64,000 bases of DNA from Onthophagus taurus (lineage: Eukaryota > Arthropoda > Insecta > Coleoptera > Scarabaeidae). Below the pieces are notes generated by a model. The model was not told the origin of the DNA, made no database searches, and was given only the letters and a program-made list of their open reading frames with translations. Below, in pieces: positions 10,790-22,315 of this stretch (the first letter of the stretch is position 1; every line of letters starts with the position of its first letter). The DNA lies in the NCBI RefSeq assembly GCF_036711975.1, contig NC_091966.1, positions 20,777,501 to 20,841,500 on the forward strand, read 5' to 3'. The position numbers were made by a program, and so were the translations under genes.

Positions 10790-11556
10790 CAGAGATGGCT
10801 CGTTGTATTTTGCTGCAAGCCAATCTCTCCCAATCATTATGGGCAGAAGCAATAAATACGGCAACTTACCTACGAAACAGAAGTGCAACGAAGTGCCTTA
10901 ATGGTGTTACTCCATACGAAGTTTGGACACAACAAAAACCCTACGTTGGTTTTTTGAGAAATATTGGTAGCAAAGTAATCGCTCTCAACAAAAGTCAAAA
11001 TAGAAGCAAAATTCCAACCAAAAGGTGACAATTACATCCTGGTAGGCTATTCCGAAGAATCAAAGGCTTATCGATTATGGAAACCAGGAACCAAAATTGT
11101 TATTAAAGCACGCGATGTAAAGTTTTTCGAAAATACCGAGATCAATAAATCTTCATGCGACGTTCCATTCATTTCTGATGTGAACATATCAAATGAAACA
11201 AATCAAGACTCAGCCAAAGAAGAAGATGAGTGTGAACTAGAACAAGAAAACAAGAACGAGAATCGCTCATCCAGAGAAGAACCAGAAACAGACGAAGAAG
11301 TATTGGATACTCCACAAAGTGGACCTGGCCGTCCAAAATTCATACGAACAGGTAAACGAGGTCGCCCAACTAAAGTTTACAACATAAAAAGGAACGCAAA
11401 TTTAGATCCCCAATCAGCATCGCATGTTCTAGGAAGAAGTGACGAAGAATTATGACTAGCTGCTATGAGAAAGAATACAACACACTACAAGAAAATAAGA
11501 CATGGGTTGTTGTTCCTAGACCTACAAATGCAAAAGTATTAACAAACAGATGGGTA
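10790..11556 (+). pseudogene. copia integrase C-terminus and RT N-terminus
   Basis: The reading resumes with MARCILLQANLSQSLWAEAI and YLRNRSATKCLNGVTPYEVW, the usual end of copia integrase. A one-base shift near 11,012 leads into KGDNYILVGYSEESKAYRLW, then an acidic linker and GPGRPKF. After a TGA at 11,452-11,454 and another shift, the start of the RT is seen as NTLQENKTWVVVPRP and TNRWV. It breaks off at the second LINE insertion. Confidence 0.85.
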
Positions 11557-12671
11557 TTATTTATTTATTTATTTATTTATTTATACAAATGGATACAGAA
11601 CGGGACAAACCCTATAATACTGCATCACAACATTGACATAAAGAAATCAAACAGAAATATCAGCGCAATATAAGCCAGAAAAAATACATACAGAGACGCA
11701 AACCAAATGAAAATTATACAAAAAATATAAAACAAAAAAAATATATATATATATGTATATAAGTAACAATTGACGAGTGAAATTCGATTAAATTCCGATT
11801 AAATTTAATGTAAAATTAGACAAACTATAATCAGACCAGTCCGGTCGGCGAGGCCAGTGCAGCAGTCGTAACCATACGTCTAAATACCGGATACGTGTAC
11901 CGAAAGATGTCAATTGGGAAACGATCAGCCGCTCTTGCCATTCTCATCATTGGGGAGTGGAGGAACGCATTTGTACGCGCAGCCGGAGTGAAGAACAAAA
12001 AATTATATCGCAAATTTCTCGGTGCAACGTGAATATTAATCAAGCTAACGAGCCCGGCGCAATCACACTCATTGTTGAGAATTTTGAAAAAAAATAGCAA
12101 ATCATTGCAGGTGCGACGCTGATGGAGGGACAGAAACCGTAAAGAAGCACAAGTAGAGTCGTAGTCATCATACACTAAATGAGATTTATAACACAAGTAC
12201 TTCAAAAATTTTCTCTGCACCCGCTCCAATCTATCGATATGTATGTGGTAATGAGGATTCCACACAACGCTACAGTAGTTTAGAATACTGTAAACATAAG
12301 CAAAATATAGTGTTTTAATTGCATTTATGTTAGAAAAATGCTCAGTAGACCTAATAACAAACCCCAACATGCGCCAAGCTTTATTAACTACTCCATCAAC
12401 GTGCTCTCTGAACAACAATTTCTCATCAAACATGACTCCCAAGTCTCTAATACAGGATACTCGTTGTATACCATCCCGATCAAAGTTGTAATCGAAATGA
12501 ATGACATTTGATCTTCTACTAAAAGTAATAACATTGCATTTTGATCGGTTAAGCGTCATGAAATTAGCTTCGCAATATCGTTGCAACTCAACTATGTCCA
12601 ACTGAAGCTTCGAGCAGTCGCGCGGAGACGTGATACGCAGAAAAAGTTTAAGGTCGTCAGCATACATTAAA
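11557..12671 (-). mobile_element. Second 5'-truncated LINE, inserted in copia RT
   Basis: The insert separates the copia RT codons for TNRWV from those for KTNQKGE. On the - strand it begins just before the RT motif MYADDLK and ends in a (TAAA)n tail, seen on the + strand as ttatttatttattta at about 11,557-11,583. The tail and RT style point to a CR1/Jockey-type LINE. The exact target duplication is unclear because the junctions are AT-rich. Confidence 0.85.
11831..12667 (-). pseudogene. LINE RT C-terminal half
   Basis: The - strand frame of 278 residues begins at RT motif C (MYADDLKLFLRI) and runs to a normal stop. Later blocks, NRSKCNVITFSRRSN, LGVMFDEKL and FREHVDGVVNKAWRMLGFVI, then SILNYCSVVWNP, RLERVQRKFLKYL, are typical of the thumb and C-terminal region of Jockey/CR1-like RTs. 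The whole palm before motif C is missing because of 5' truncation. The remaining frame is open, so the insertion is not very old. Confidence 0.85.
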
Positions 12672-12689
12672 CATTATTAAAAACAAAAA

Positions 12690-13673
12690 CTAACCAAAAA
12701 GGAGAAATTGAGAAGTACCAGGCAAGACTTGTAGCGCGGGGACACACGCAAGAACAAGGAATCGACTATGACGAAGTATTTGCTCCTGTAGCAAGATATG
12801 AAACCATTCGAACAATGCTAGCAGCAGCTGTGATGTATGTTCATCAAATGGATGTGGTTTCAGCTTATGTACAAGGAGAACTAAATGACGAGGTGTACAT
12901 GGAGCAGCCTGAAATGTTTATTCCCCACGGAGAAGAAAAGAAAGTGTGTAAATTACTAAAACCACTTTACGGTTTGAAACAATCCGGTCGAGAGTGGTAT
13001 AAAAGACTAGATGCGTACATTATAGAAAACGAAGGTGTTCGTACTCTAGCAGATCCATGTGTTTATGTATTTGGTGAAAAAGATGATCGAGTGATCATGA
13101 TTATTTACGTTGATGATCTGATTTTGATGTCAAAAAAGATTGAGTCCCTAGAAAATGTCAAACGAAAGATGAAGTCAACATTTAAAATGGTGGATCTAGG
13201 AATCAACAATATCTTGGGAATTAACGTTCATCGAGACCACGCCACTGGGAAGATTAATCTCTCTCAGAAGAAGTATGTAATGGAACTTTTGGAAAAGTTT
13301 AACATGGAACAGGCCAAACCTGTGTCAACCCCAATAGAGTCCAACTTGAAAATAACCAAGGAAATGGCTCCATCGACAGACAAAGAACGACAAGAAATGA
13401 AAAACAGGCCTTACAGAGAACTAATTGGAGGTTTGATTTACCAATGTATTTTGTGACAATCAAAGTGCGATTAATTTGAGTAAAAATACAGTCTTTCATA
13501 AACGAAGTAAACATATAGACATTAGTTTTCACTTTGTTCGTGAATTAGTTGATAAGAAAGACATTGTTGTGAATTATTTGCAAACTGACCATATGCCTGC
13601 GGATATTTTCACGAAATCCTTAACCAGAAGTAAACATGAAAATTGTGTTAAAATGTTAAAATTAAAATGTTGA
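12690..13673 (+). pseudogene. copia RT and RNase H remainder, with internal deletion
   Basis: The + strand encodes KTNQKGEIEKYQARLVARG, then FAPVARYETIRTMLAAA, PLYGLKQSGREWYKRL, IIYVDDLILMS (catalytic YVDD) and AKPVSTPIESNL, all typical of copia RT. At about 13,440-13,455 the frame jumps from LIGGLIYQ to CDNQSAINLSKN and HKRSKHIDISFHFVREL of the RNase H. This removes roughly a hundred residues and shifts the frame. The last part ends DIFTKSLTRSKHENCVKMLK and a TGA at 13,671-13,673. Confidence 0.9.
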
Positions 13674-13712
13674 TTATTTTGTATTATTTCACGCACACGT
13701 CGATAGAGGGAG

Positions 13713-13899
13713 TGTTGGAAGATACGTTTGTAATCGCCATGTGCGTTAAGTCGACGAGACATATTTACCGGTTTCTAAAGGATCGGATGTTACGAACAAG
13801 TTCAGTCTTATTCCAATACCTCGAACCGACCACATGTATATCGTTCTATTTTAATAAACAAGTTTACGAACACAGTGGCTACATATCAATTTCCTGTCA
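13713..13899 (+). repeat. 3' LTR of the copia element
   Basis: It is 187 bp long, begins TGTTGGAAGA and ends TTCCTGTCA. It is preceded by the purine-rich tract agagggag (13,705-13,712), the expected plus-strand primer site, and followed by the target duplication ttgta. It carries cacagtggcta, absent from the 5' LTR. Confidence 0.95.
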
Positions 13900-13921
13900 T
13901 TGTAAAGTGTGTTAACGTATA

Positions 13922-14816
13922 CAGTATGTCCCCGGATCGAGTTACAAAGAGGAAAAAAATGTTTATTACTGAATTTTCAAACTTATCTCAGCATAAATAA
14001 TGCGTCGGATATGATCAAACCACTAAATTGCACGAATTTTATACTCTAACTATAGAAGTTAACTAATTATTCCCATTTTTATGTAAAATTTGACCTTTTT
14101 TCTAAACTAAAAATTTTTCAAACTTCAATTTATGATATGTAAGCATAGAAGAGTGATGTAAATCCAAATTCTACACTCTCTAGACGAAGTCAATATTTCA
14201 AAAAAGTAAATGTGTGGTGTGCTATAACATCACGGGGTAATTGGGCCATATTTCTTCGACGAAAATGTAAATCAACAGAAATATTTGGATATGTTACAAA
14301 ATTATTTTAATGAACAACTTGATTAATTACCCTTAAATTTTATATGGTCAATGTACTTTCAGCGAGACGGTTGCCTAGCTCACCATTACACATTGTGGCC
14401 AAATGGTCACATTTTATGACCAGCACATAGTCCTGATCTTACAATTAGATTTTTATTTTTGGGGACGATTGAAACAAATTGTTTACAGTGAACCATTACA
14501 AGGAGATGCAGAACTATTAAAACTAAGAATAATTAATGCGATAGAATCTCTACCACTGGCGGAAATTCGTAATTTTTGCAAAGAATTTAGAACTTGTTTT
14601 CAAATGTGTGCCGAATAGATGATTTGTTCACTTACAAACTTACATAGTGTGTTATTACATACATTTACATTTAAAATATTTTATTATATTATATTATATT
14701 ATTTAGTACGATTTAGTGGTTTGAACATATCCGACGCATTATTTATGGTGAAATAAGTATGAAAAATCAGTAAAAAAATTTTTTTCCTCTTTGTAACTCG
14801 ATCCGGGGACATACTG
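13922..14816. mobile_element. TA-flanked mariner-type element with dead transposase
   Basis: The ends are cagtatgtccccggatcgag and its exact reverse complement, flanked by TA at both sides. Inverted arms of about 110 bp include aataatgcgtcggatatg. The + strand at about 14,220-14,620 still encodes GVIGPYFFDENVNQQKYLDM, then MYFQRDGCLAHH near the second catalytic aspartate, then HSPDLTI for the third. Several frameshifts and stops lie between these blocks. The N-terminal DNA-binding part is missing. Confidence 0.85.
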
Positions 14817-14854
14817 TATATTACCTTTGCTAGTTCTTTCTCCAGATTCATCAT

Positions 14855-15405
14855 TCGAATATTATATGTGGAAGAGAATGAAAACAAAAACTCCAGTTTT
14901 TGGCCTTAAAAGATGAATCGTATAAGTATTTTTATTATTTATTATTTTTATGTGTTACACGTGTTTCGACTGTGAAGTCATCCTCGGACACAACTACGGA
15001 TTAATGAATATATTAAGAAAAAATGAAAAAATATATAAAAAACAATGTTATAACATTACCGTCAGTTAATTGGACCACATGTTGATACTTGAGAATTTAT
15101 GTAAATATATTGAATAATCTGTTAAACACATTTCTTCTAAATCACGTTGCAAAAATTGAGTTGAATTAAGTTCTGAATTATTACGTTTTAATATTTCAAG
15201 GCCAAAAACACTTTAAAAATATTTGAAAAAAGATTGATTAATAATAAGTAAGAATAAAAACTTTAAATTTTGAAATAAAAAGCCGAAAAATATATAAAAA
15301 ATTGAAATGAAATTGGGTAAATAATAAAAATACTTATACGATTCATCTTTTAAGGCCAAAAACTGGAGTTTTTGTTTTCCTTCTCTTCCACATATAATAC
15401 TGTAT
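14855..15405. repeat. Inverted repeat pair of about 90 bp arms
   Basis: The arm 14,855-14,945 (catataatattcgaat side, then aaaaactccagtttttggcc and gatgaatcgtataagtattt) recurs inverted at about 15,318-15,405. The inner part holds a hammerhead-like motif next to the left arm and AT-rich DNA. It may be two halves of PLE termini in opposite orientation, or a foldback element. No coding region. Confidence 0.6.
14958..14990 (-). ncRNA. Degenerate hammerhead-like motif (PLE terminus type)
   Basis: On the - strand: CCGAGGA, one T, a stem GACT-TCAC-AGTC, then GAAAC AC GT. The layout copies the three other motifs reported here. The U4 of the canonical CUGANGA is C, and the nucleotide at the cleavage position is G, so self-cleavage is unlikely. 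Confidence 0.4.
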
Positions 15406-15591
15406 ATTAGTTTTAATAAAAATTGATTATGAAGTTGAATTTAAATACAATGTTATTTTCTTAAAATTTTGACTGTAAGTACTATTCATAGAAAATTGTT
15501 TACATTTTTTACATTTAACAATTTTAATTCATAAGATTTAAATTTCTTAATTGTTCAAACTTTCTATTATTATGTATTTGATTTCTTGTAG

Positions 15592-15636
15592 TTTATCTCT
15601 GAAGATGGGTTTTTAAACCGAAACTAGTCAGATAAA
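15592..15636 (+). ncRNA. Hammerhead-like motif, best conserved copy
   Basis: Read 5' to 3': TTTATCT (stem I strand), CTGAAGA (core, 15,599-15,605), T, a stem II hairpin GGTTT/AAACC, GAAAC, TA, GTC, then AGATAAA, which pairs perfectly with TTTATCT. Stem III would be only AC/GU with a two-base loop, the minimal type known from Penelope-like elements. Cleavage would fall after C15,629. One extra base separates the core from stem II compared with the canonical hammerhead. No PLE coding sequence is recognisable directly upstream. Confidence 0.55.
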
Positions 15637-15639
15637 TAA

Positions 15640-17559
15640 AATTTAATAAATGACCAGTTAAAAGTACAGAAATATCACAATTTAATTTCAAACCTCTCTT
15701 AATTAATTGAATTGTCGCAATAAAATTTTCATCAAAACAATGAAAAATTTATAAATGTCAAATAACGACTTAATAACGCGTTTATTAATACTACGATATA
15801 GTAGTACAATTTATTGAACTTGATGGTACAAAAATCATTGTCTCGACGAATTTTTAATTGAGACTGTATTTCTTCTTTATAACAACGAAACTATTCATTG
15901 TGGCAATAACAATATTAATAAATAGAATCCTAATGTATAACATATTAAGAAAGACTAAGTGGATGTACAAAATTCATTGCCTCAACGAATTGTTTTATTG
16001 AATCGATGTATTTATTCGTTATAATAATGAGAGCATTCGTTGTGCCAATAACAAAATGAATAACAATAATTCGTAATATTAAAACTCGAATTATTTAATC
16101 AATGAATAAGTACGTTATTCCAACAATTAAAAGATTTAAAAAAACACCGAGTGAATTCGACGAATCTGGAATTGGACCAGTTCGTTGTGTTATCCTTTCT
16201 TCTCGCAACTTTTCAAACATGTACTGTTATAGGTTGTCAAAAGACACTACATAGAAAAACTTCTTCATGGTTTCGATATAGGTATAGGTTCACCAAGTCC
16301 AAGTACATCATCAACAGCATGCTCGCGCAGTGCGGCATACACCTCAACTACTGATAATGAAAATACCACTGTTAAATCATATCTTAATCCAAAAAACACT
16401 CCAAATTTAATGATCAAACAACAAAAACATGACGTTGTAGCCAGTTACGAAATGGTATAACAAATTTTGGATCGGTTTTTAACTGAACAACCGGTTATTT
16501 TTTGACATTTAATCCAGGAAGGAAATGAGTATTACGGAGATATCAATAATACTATTTTATTAATACAAAATTTGGGTTTATTTTATATACAAATGCTTAC
16601 ATGTTAATATAACAATAATCAAGTTTTTTATAGTTATTTAACCAACAAGTCTATTAATGAAGGCGATTAATTATCGAGATATTTTAACGATATTTTAAAT
16701 GTTAATTATTGAGATAATTAATCGCATTTTAATATACGAGTTAGTTACAATATTTTTCCGTTGACTGTCCTTTCAACAAAATAGAGAAAATCCATCGTTG
16801 AAAAATCTCCCAATTCTATCACTGGCAAAATAAAAACCGCACTCTTAATGTGTCAAAAGTCAAAACTTAATATTGTAGTCTTACCGAATAGAGTGGTCGG
16901 TTGGGTCGGTATTACCGATTTGATTGGAGAAAAATTGACTACTATATTAGTTCGGTCGGACTTTCTTAAAATCGTTTATTAATAGAAAATCATTTATTAA
17001 TAGGTGTCATTAATGAATGATTTTGTATACATTTATAAATCATATAAATACACAGTCGACGGAAAAAGTAATTAATTTAGGTCGCATAACCTTGACCTTA
17101 TTAAAAAAAGTAAAAAATTAAAAGAAAAATTGAATAAAAAATATTGTTTAATTGAGATTAAACAGTTGCTGAGATGTCATAAAACCTGGTAGGGTGTTCA
17201 GTATATTTTCTTGTATTACGTTGTATATTATTGTTGGTTGTAGGCACATACTTACTTTAGTCATCCATTTCTTCACAAATTAATTGAAGTTATTATTATA
17301 ACTCTAGGTAATGATGCAGCAACTTTGTGGGCTTTTCACAGATATTTTGTACCCACCCAACATCTACTGCAGGATCTAAATAGAAAGACTGTCACGACAA
17401 AGTTTACTATTTATTAAAGATTCTCAAGAATCGTTCTTATACATTGGCAAATGTGCCCAACAATTAGATGATTATTTGCAGCAAAAATTACATATAAACA
17501 AAGTTACGCTTATGTTACGACAATAAATTATTTCATTGCCTACCGTACAATTATTTATA
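15640..17559. other. AT-rich spacer with diverged repeated units
   Basis: No gene is supported. Two similar units lie at about 15,820-15,925 and 15,965-16,075, sharing the order cattg-ctc-acgaatt, then a block ending ttcgttgtgccaataacaa. A related unit appears at about 20,585-20,700. Around 16,140-16,400 there are short frames rich in Ser/Thr without a recognisable family. Confidence 0.4.
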
Positions 17560-17943
17560 CAGGGTGAGTCAGAAAGAATGGGAAATCCGAATACCGGAGA
17601 TACTAGTATAAAATTTGGTAGTTTTATGTTTTCAAGCATGAGAAATACGAATTTGAAACTTGTTTTGTTATTGCTCGTAGAGGGCGCTTTATACACACTG
17701 CTCGTTCGATAAATCAAATCATAAGTTTTTTGGCTGTGGAGCTACGACCAATAAGAGCTACAAATAACAAAGAGCATTCAATTTTACATAAAAAAGGTAC
17801 TCTTATTTAAATTGTCTAAGTCTATCAGTTTTCGAATTATTTAATTTTAAATAAAAGGAATGTATTTCTCCCTAATTCTTCGGAAAATTTAGTTAATTAA
17901 TGAGACACAAAAGAATGTGTGAAGAATTTATTAATTTGTTTAT

Positions 17944-17989
17944 CTACGCAACCGGTTTCGAAAAAATTACTTTTCGTCTTCAGGCGCAA
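17944..17989 (-). ncRNA. Hammerhead-like motif at the end of PLE 1
   Basis: On the - strand: GCGC, CTGAAGA, C, stem II GAAAA...TTTTC, GAAAC, CG, GTT, then GCGT, which can pair with the starting GCGC. The core is canonical apart from the extra base between CTGAAGA and stem II. Position downstream of the GIY-YIG region matches the pLTR hammerheads known in PLEs. Confidence 0.6.
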
Positions 17990-18289
17990 TTAAAAAACAG
18001 AACAAATCGAAATACAATATGACGTCAGAAAACACAACAGTTAAATTCTTACCGTCTATAACGAACGATGGACAGAATTAAAAAACGCTCCATTTATTTT
18101 AAGATTATATACATATAAACACACATCTATCCTAGTATAGGTTAACAATCAAAATCAAAGAACGATAAAATCACTACATACATGATAAGAGAAAACGTGG
18201 TCGGGTCGATGTCAAATTTTAATAACAACCGGTATTTATAACAGTTGTACGTACTGAATATGAAAACTCATGGCAAAACTGGTCCTTTT

Positions 18290-18583
18290 ACGAAATTTAG
18301 AAACATTCGAGTGTGAGGGACGTCGGTAATTTCATTTAGTGTCATGTAATTTCGTTCATTTTTCAATTTAACAATTTCCATTTCTTCTAAAAGATCTAGT
18401 TTTTTGGATTGAGGGTGGTTATGAAGGAGTAAGATATTTTCGCTGTCTGTCTAATGGTTGTTGTCCCTTAAATGTCTAAAAACTGCGGAATTGTCGTTTT
18501 TTAGATGTTCTCTAAATCTTACTTTTAAATTTCTGCCCGTTTGTCCAACGTATGCGGCATTACGTTTCATTACGCATTAAGCA
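18290..18583 (-). pseudogene. PLE GIY-YIG endonuclease fragment
   Basis: After the RT frame the - strand encodes NAAYVGQTGRNLKVRFREHL followed by KNDNSAVFRHLRDNNH and LLEEMEIVKLKNERNYMTLN. YVGQTGRN with the Arg and His/Glu that follow corresponds to the YIG half of the GIY-YIG nuclease. The GIY half is disrupted near 18,570-18,600, where a tatttaag-like repeat of gcattacgcattaa occurs. A stop interrupts it near 18,450. Confidence 0.75.
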
Positions 18584-19937
18584 TTACGCATTAAGTTGTA
18601 GTTTCTCGAATTTATGTTTACAATTAACTAGATAGTTAGAAATTTTGTTGTTGTTTTTAGAAGTAATGGTAAAATTATAGGTGGACACGACTCTCTGTAG
18701 TGAATTAACTATAGGATTGTATTTAGAGATAGAAATGAACTTGTTTGGAGCTGTTCGATGAGGATAAAGTTTGGAAGTGATTAAATTGTTATGGATTTTA
18801 TAAATGGTTCGTTGTAAGTCTTCCAATTTGAAACCGTTATTTAAACCGATATTTATAATGGTGAGAATTTCATTATTGAAATCTTTTGTATTCATAGGAG
18901 TTTTTAAGGCTCTGAGAAATACGAAATTGAAGGAAGCATATTTGTATTTAAACGGACAGAAAGATTTTCTAGGAATTATTGCATCTGTGGAAGTAGGTTT
19001 TCTATAAATTTTGTAATTAAGACATTTATTAATAGAATCCCTTGAGATGTTTAGATCGAGGACGTTAATTTGGCCATTATTTTCTCTTTCAATTGTAAAT
19101 TTAATATCTCCTACATTGTTGAATAGGTTTAGTAGGGCAATCAAATTGGCCTTTGAACCATCAAATACAATCAGGATGTCGTCCACGTATTTAGCATAAA
19201 ATTGTATATGTTTTGTTGAGAAATGGTGTTCTTTCTGTTTAAGTATAACTTTTTCTAGATGGTCAACATAGAATTCAGCTAGGAGACCAGATAGTGGTGA
19301 ACCCATAAGTAAACCGTCTGGCATACAATAACATTTCTCATCGAAAATTAGGTTCGACACATCGAGAAAATTTAAATTATTAGAGTGACTGATGTTATGT
19401 AAAAGGAAGTTTTCAATTATATTCAATGTATCTGCTACAGGGATGTTAGCATATAAGTTTTTTATGTGAAACGAGACTAAAATAGAATTATGATTAATTT
19501 CAATATTTTTAAGTCTAGTGATCAATTCTGTTGAATTTCTTCTTGAATAAGGTGATTGGAAGTGTAACGCCTTGGTTAAGATGTGGTGGATAGCTTTAGC
19601 CATCTTGTTGCAAGGTGAATGTATTCCGCTGACAATGGGTCTTATAGTTTTTTTGTGGTTTGTGGAGCTTAATTTAACTGTATAACGTAGGGTGTAATGG
19701 GTTCATGTTGTTCAGTTTGGTAATGTGAAAATTGAATTTTTCGAATGTAGGTTGAGTCCTTTTTAATGTGTCTTTAAATTGTTTTATGAAATCAGGTAGA
19801 GGATCTTTTTTTATATGTAAGAAATTATTTTCTCTAAAGAAGTCAAATGTTTTTTCCAGGTATAGACTATTTTTTCTTCTAAAATTTTTGCAAAGTGGGC
19901 AAAGTTGCAAGCAAAGTTGGCTTATTTTTCCGTTCAT
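18584..19937 (-). pseudogene. PLE reverse transcriptase
   Basis: The first block (19,937-19,674) reads LCLQLCPLCKNF and DPLPDFIKQFKDTLKR. A frameshift at about 19,675 leads into RPIVSGIHSPCNKMAKAIHH and then a long open frame. Motif A is ILVSFHIKNLYANIPV: the catalytic aspartate expected after SF is His (CAC in place of GAC). Motif B is CYCMPDGLLMGSPLSGLLAE and motif C YAKYVDDILIVF, with YVDD intact. Blocks LDLNISRD and IYRKPTSTDAIIP follow, typical of PLE RT. With motif A lost and a frameshift, the enzyme is dead. Confidence 0.9.
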
Positions 19938-20562
19938 GTTTCGACAATTGCTTGTTAATTGTCAACATTGATCTAATTTCTGTGTGCAATAATCATTTTT
20001 ACCAACAATAAAGTTATTACCAATTTGAAAATGCCACGACGTAATAAGTTTTCTAATAGTTAGAAATCCAGATTTAAATCCACTGGATTTTTGAATATAG
20101 TCACAATATTCTGTTGTTATTAATTAATTGTTATTGTTATCGATTATTATCGTTACTAATTGCTATTGTTACTGTGTGTTATTGATTTTAAATGTTAACC
20201 TTAAAATTACTTTGAAACAATTAAAAGCAGATAACTTGGAAACCGGTAGACTTAGACAATGTAAGCAAGACTACCTTTTTTGTGTAGAATTGAAAGCTCC
20301 TTCAGATTTCTGGTTCTAATTCACCATACCTCAACTGACAAAATAGTCATGACTTGATATCTCAAACGTGCAATGTGTATCTAGCGCCCTCTACGAGTAA
20401 TCACAAAACAAATAGTACAAAAAGCTTCAAAATTATCAAGAAATTTCGAAATAAGCCTTGAAAACCACCGACATTTGTATAAGAGATGTTAGGTTAAATC
20501 GTCATATTTTGGTGTCTAGTGTCTCCGGTATTCGGATTTCCCATTCATTCTGACTTACCCTG

Positions 20563-21096
20563 TATATTTTAAAAATAAAGTTCGTTGCCTCAATAAACAT
20601 TGTTAATTGATACCATAAAGAAGATTCGTTAGCACAATAAACTTGTATATAGTTAGAATGTATGATTTAATTGGTTCAATAAAATTTGTCTAAGGAAATC
20701 AATGTAAGGTTGGATAGGATAGATACAATAAACTTTCCGTTGGTCAATAAACCAAGTATCATGTAATGTACAAATATTTATTGCGTCAATAATTTGTTCA
20801 ACAGACAGATTTTGATGATAATTTTCATTGTCATAACAAAAAATATTATTGTATTTACGTCACTTTTTTATGGGTGTATGTATATGATTAACGTTTCTAG
20901 TAATATTGTTTTAGCTGTTCATATTCAAACAACGCAAAAAGAGAAATAAATCAGTAATCAAACAATAATACGTGTAATATTTCAAGGTTAAAATTCCATT
21001 ATCTACCATTAAAATACCACCCAGCTGTAATGATGCACTTTAACATGAAATATTCTACCTTCTTATCGTTCAGTTTTAAATAATAATTTCTATTAA
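20563..21096. other. AT-rich spacer upstream of the SDR pair
   Basis: No gene seen. A unit related to 15,820-16,075 lies at about 20,585-20,700. The last hundred bases may contain the promoter and 5' UTR of the first SDR gene, but no convincing TATA box was recognised. Confidence 0.4.
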
Positions 21097-22059
21097 ATGG
21101 ATTTGAAGGAGAAAGTTGCGGTTGTAACCGGTGCAAGTACCGGAATTGGGGCAGCAACAGTTAAAACATTATTAAATATTGGAATGAAGGTTTCTTCAAA
21201 TAGCAGCAACAATTAAATTTTTGTAAAATTTTTAAGTTTTAAATAAAATATTTATAGGTCGTTGGTTTTGCTAGGAGAAAGGAATTAATTGAAAACTTGG
21301 TTGAAAATCATAAAGGAAAATTATTTGCTCGATGCGTCGATGTAACAAAATCCCAAGAAATTCTAAATGGTTTCGATTGGGTTACCAAAAACGTTGGACC
21401 AATTCACGTTTTGATTAACAACGCAGGCATTTCTAGATATGCGTCGATTTTATCGGGAAATTTAGAGGATTGGAAACAAATTATGGACACAAATTTTATG
21501 AGCATAGCAATTGGATGTAAAGAAGCTATAAAAGTTATGAGGGAACACAAAATTGATGGTTATATTATCAATATAAACAGCATACATGGTTATTACGATT
21601 GTCTCGATCCTAATTCGATTATGTACACATCTTCCAAATACGCTTCAAGAGTTATGACGGAAAATATCCGTTTGGAATTAGCTGAAATAGGAAGTAATAT
21701 TAGAATTACAGTAAGTTTATTTTTTATTCATCCAAATATTTCTAATTTCCTTAAATCTTCTTTAGAATTTGGCTCCTGGTTTAGTTAAAACTGATATTGT
21801 GGAAAGTGGGTATGGAAAAGATTTAAGTAACGCGGTGTATAAGAATCTTCCATTTATTTTTGCCGAAGATGTTGCTGACACAATCGTTTATTTACTTTCT
21901 GCACCTCCACGTATAAATGTAAGTAAATTATTAAATTTCTAAACCTCCAAAACAGACAAAACGATTTATTTGATGAGATTTTAGATCTCCGAAATGTTGG
22001 TGAGACCTATCGGGGAAATTGGTACAAAGATATCCTCAAATAACTATTTGTTAAAATAA
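21097..22059 (+). CDS. Short-chain dehydrogenase/reductase, copy 1
   Basis: Four exons can be joined in phase 0 with GT-AG introns: 21,097-21,189, 21,258-21,710, 21,766-21,918 and 21,985-22,059, giving 257 residues, a normal classical SDR length. The start is the ATG before DLKEKVAVVTG. Motifs are TGASTGIGAAT (NAD(P)-binding glycine loop, about residue 11), NNAG (about residue 83), an NINSIHGYY block holding the catalytic Ser, and YTSSKYA with the catalytic Tyr and Lys. APGLVKTDI follows. Insect relatives are often annotated as farnesol dehydrogenase-like or DHRS11-like. The substrate cannot be read from sequence. AATAAA overlaps the stop. It is the upstream member of a tandem pair. Confidence 0.9.
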
Positions 22060-22315
22060 AATTCAATTAATCAGGGTTATTGGTGTAATTTCCAATTTAA
22101 ATTAGTGATCGGTATATTGTTATATTGAAGTTATAAATAAATTTTGAATATTAAAGGCAGTATATTAAGCAAGGTCACCCACTAAAAAAATGAATCCACA
22201 CATTCCTACTTATAATTAACATAAACAAGAAATCTACACAGTTTCTATGCAGATCCCAAAAGATCGACACATCAAATTTGGTCGTGCAAAATTTAAAATT
22301 AAAATTACAAACAAC

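Larger units (their letters stand above)
8185..13899 (+). mobile_element. Ty1/copia retrotransposon, degraded, with two nested insertions
   Basis: The element is bounded by LTRs that start TGTTGG and end CTGTCA and by the 5-bp duplication ttgta (8180-8184 and 13,900-13,904). Gag, protease and integrase, then RT and RNase H, follow in copia order on the + strand. It has been hit by a Harbinger-like insertion (10,269-10,785), a LINE (about 11,557-12,671), an in-frame stop, several frameshifts and a deletion of the RT C-terminus and RNase H N-terminus at about 13,440. It cannot encode a functional polyprotein. Confidence 0.95.
17890..19990 (-). mobile_element. Penelope-like element (PLE) 1
   Basis: In - strand order the insert has a PLE N-terminal region (from about 19,937), RT (19,603 to about 18,640), GIY-YIG endonuclease (about 18,583 to 18,290) and a terminal hammerhead-like motif (17,989-17,944). 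This order is diagnostic of EN+ PLEs. The outer limits are approximate. It lies inside the TA-flanked element 17,560-20,562. Confidence 0.85.
17560..20562. mobile_element. TA-flanked element with a PLE inserted in it
   Basis: The ends cagggtgagtcagaaagaat and, reversed, cagggtaagtcagaatgaat are flanked by TA at 17,558-17,559 and 20,563-20,564. Arms of about 150-200 bp include cgaataccggaga and the block tcgtagagggcgct, whose partner is gcgccctctacga near 20,385. No transposase of this element was seen. Most of its interior is the Penelope-like element. Confidence 0.8.

Noticed and set aside
22247-22315. Upstream in-frame start for SDR copy 2
   Set aside because: The extension has no counterpart in copy 1, and MNLEDKVAIITG is the normal SDR start.
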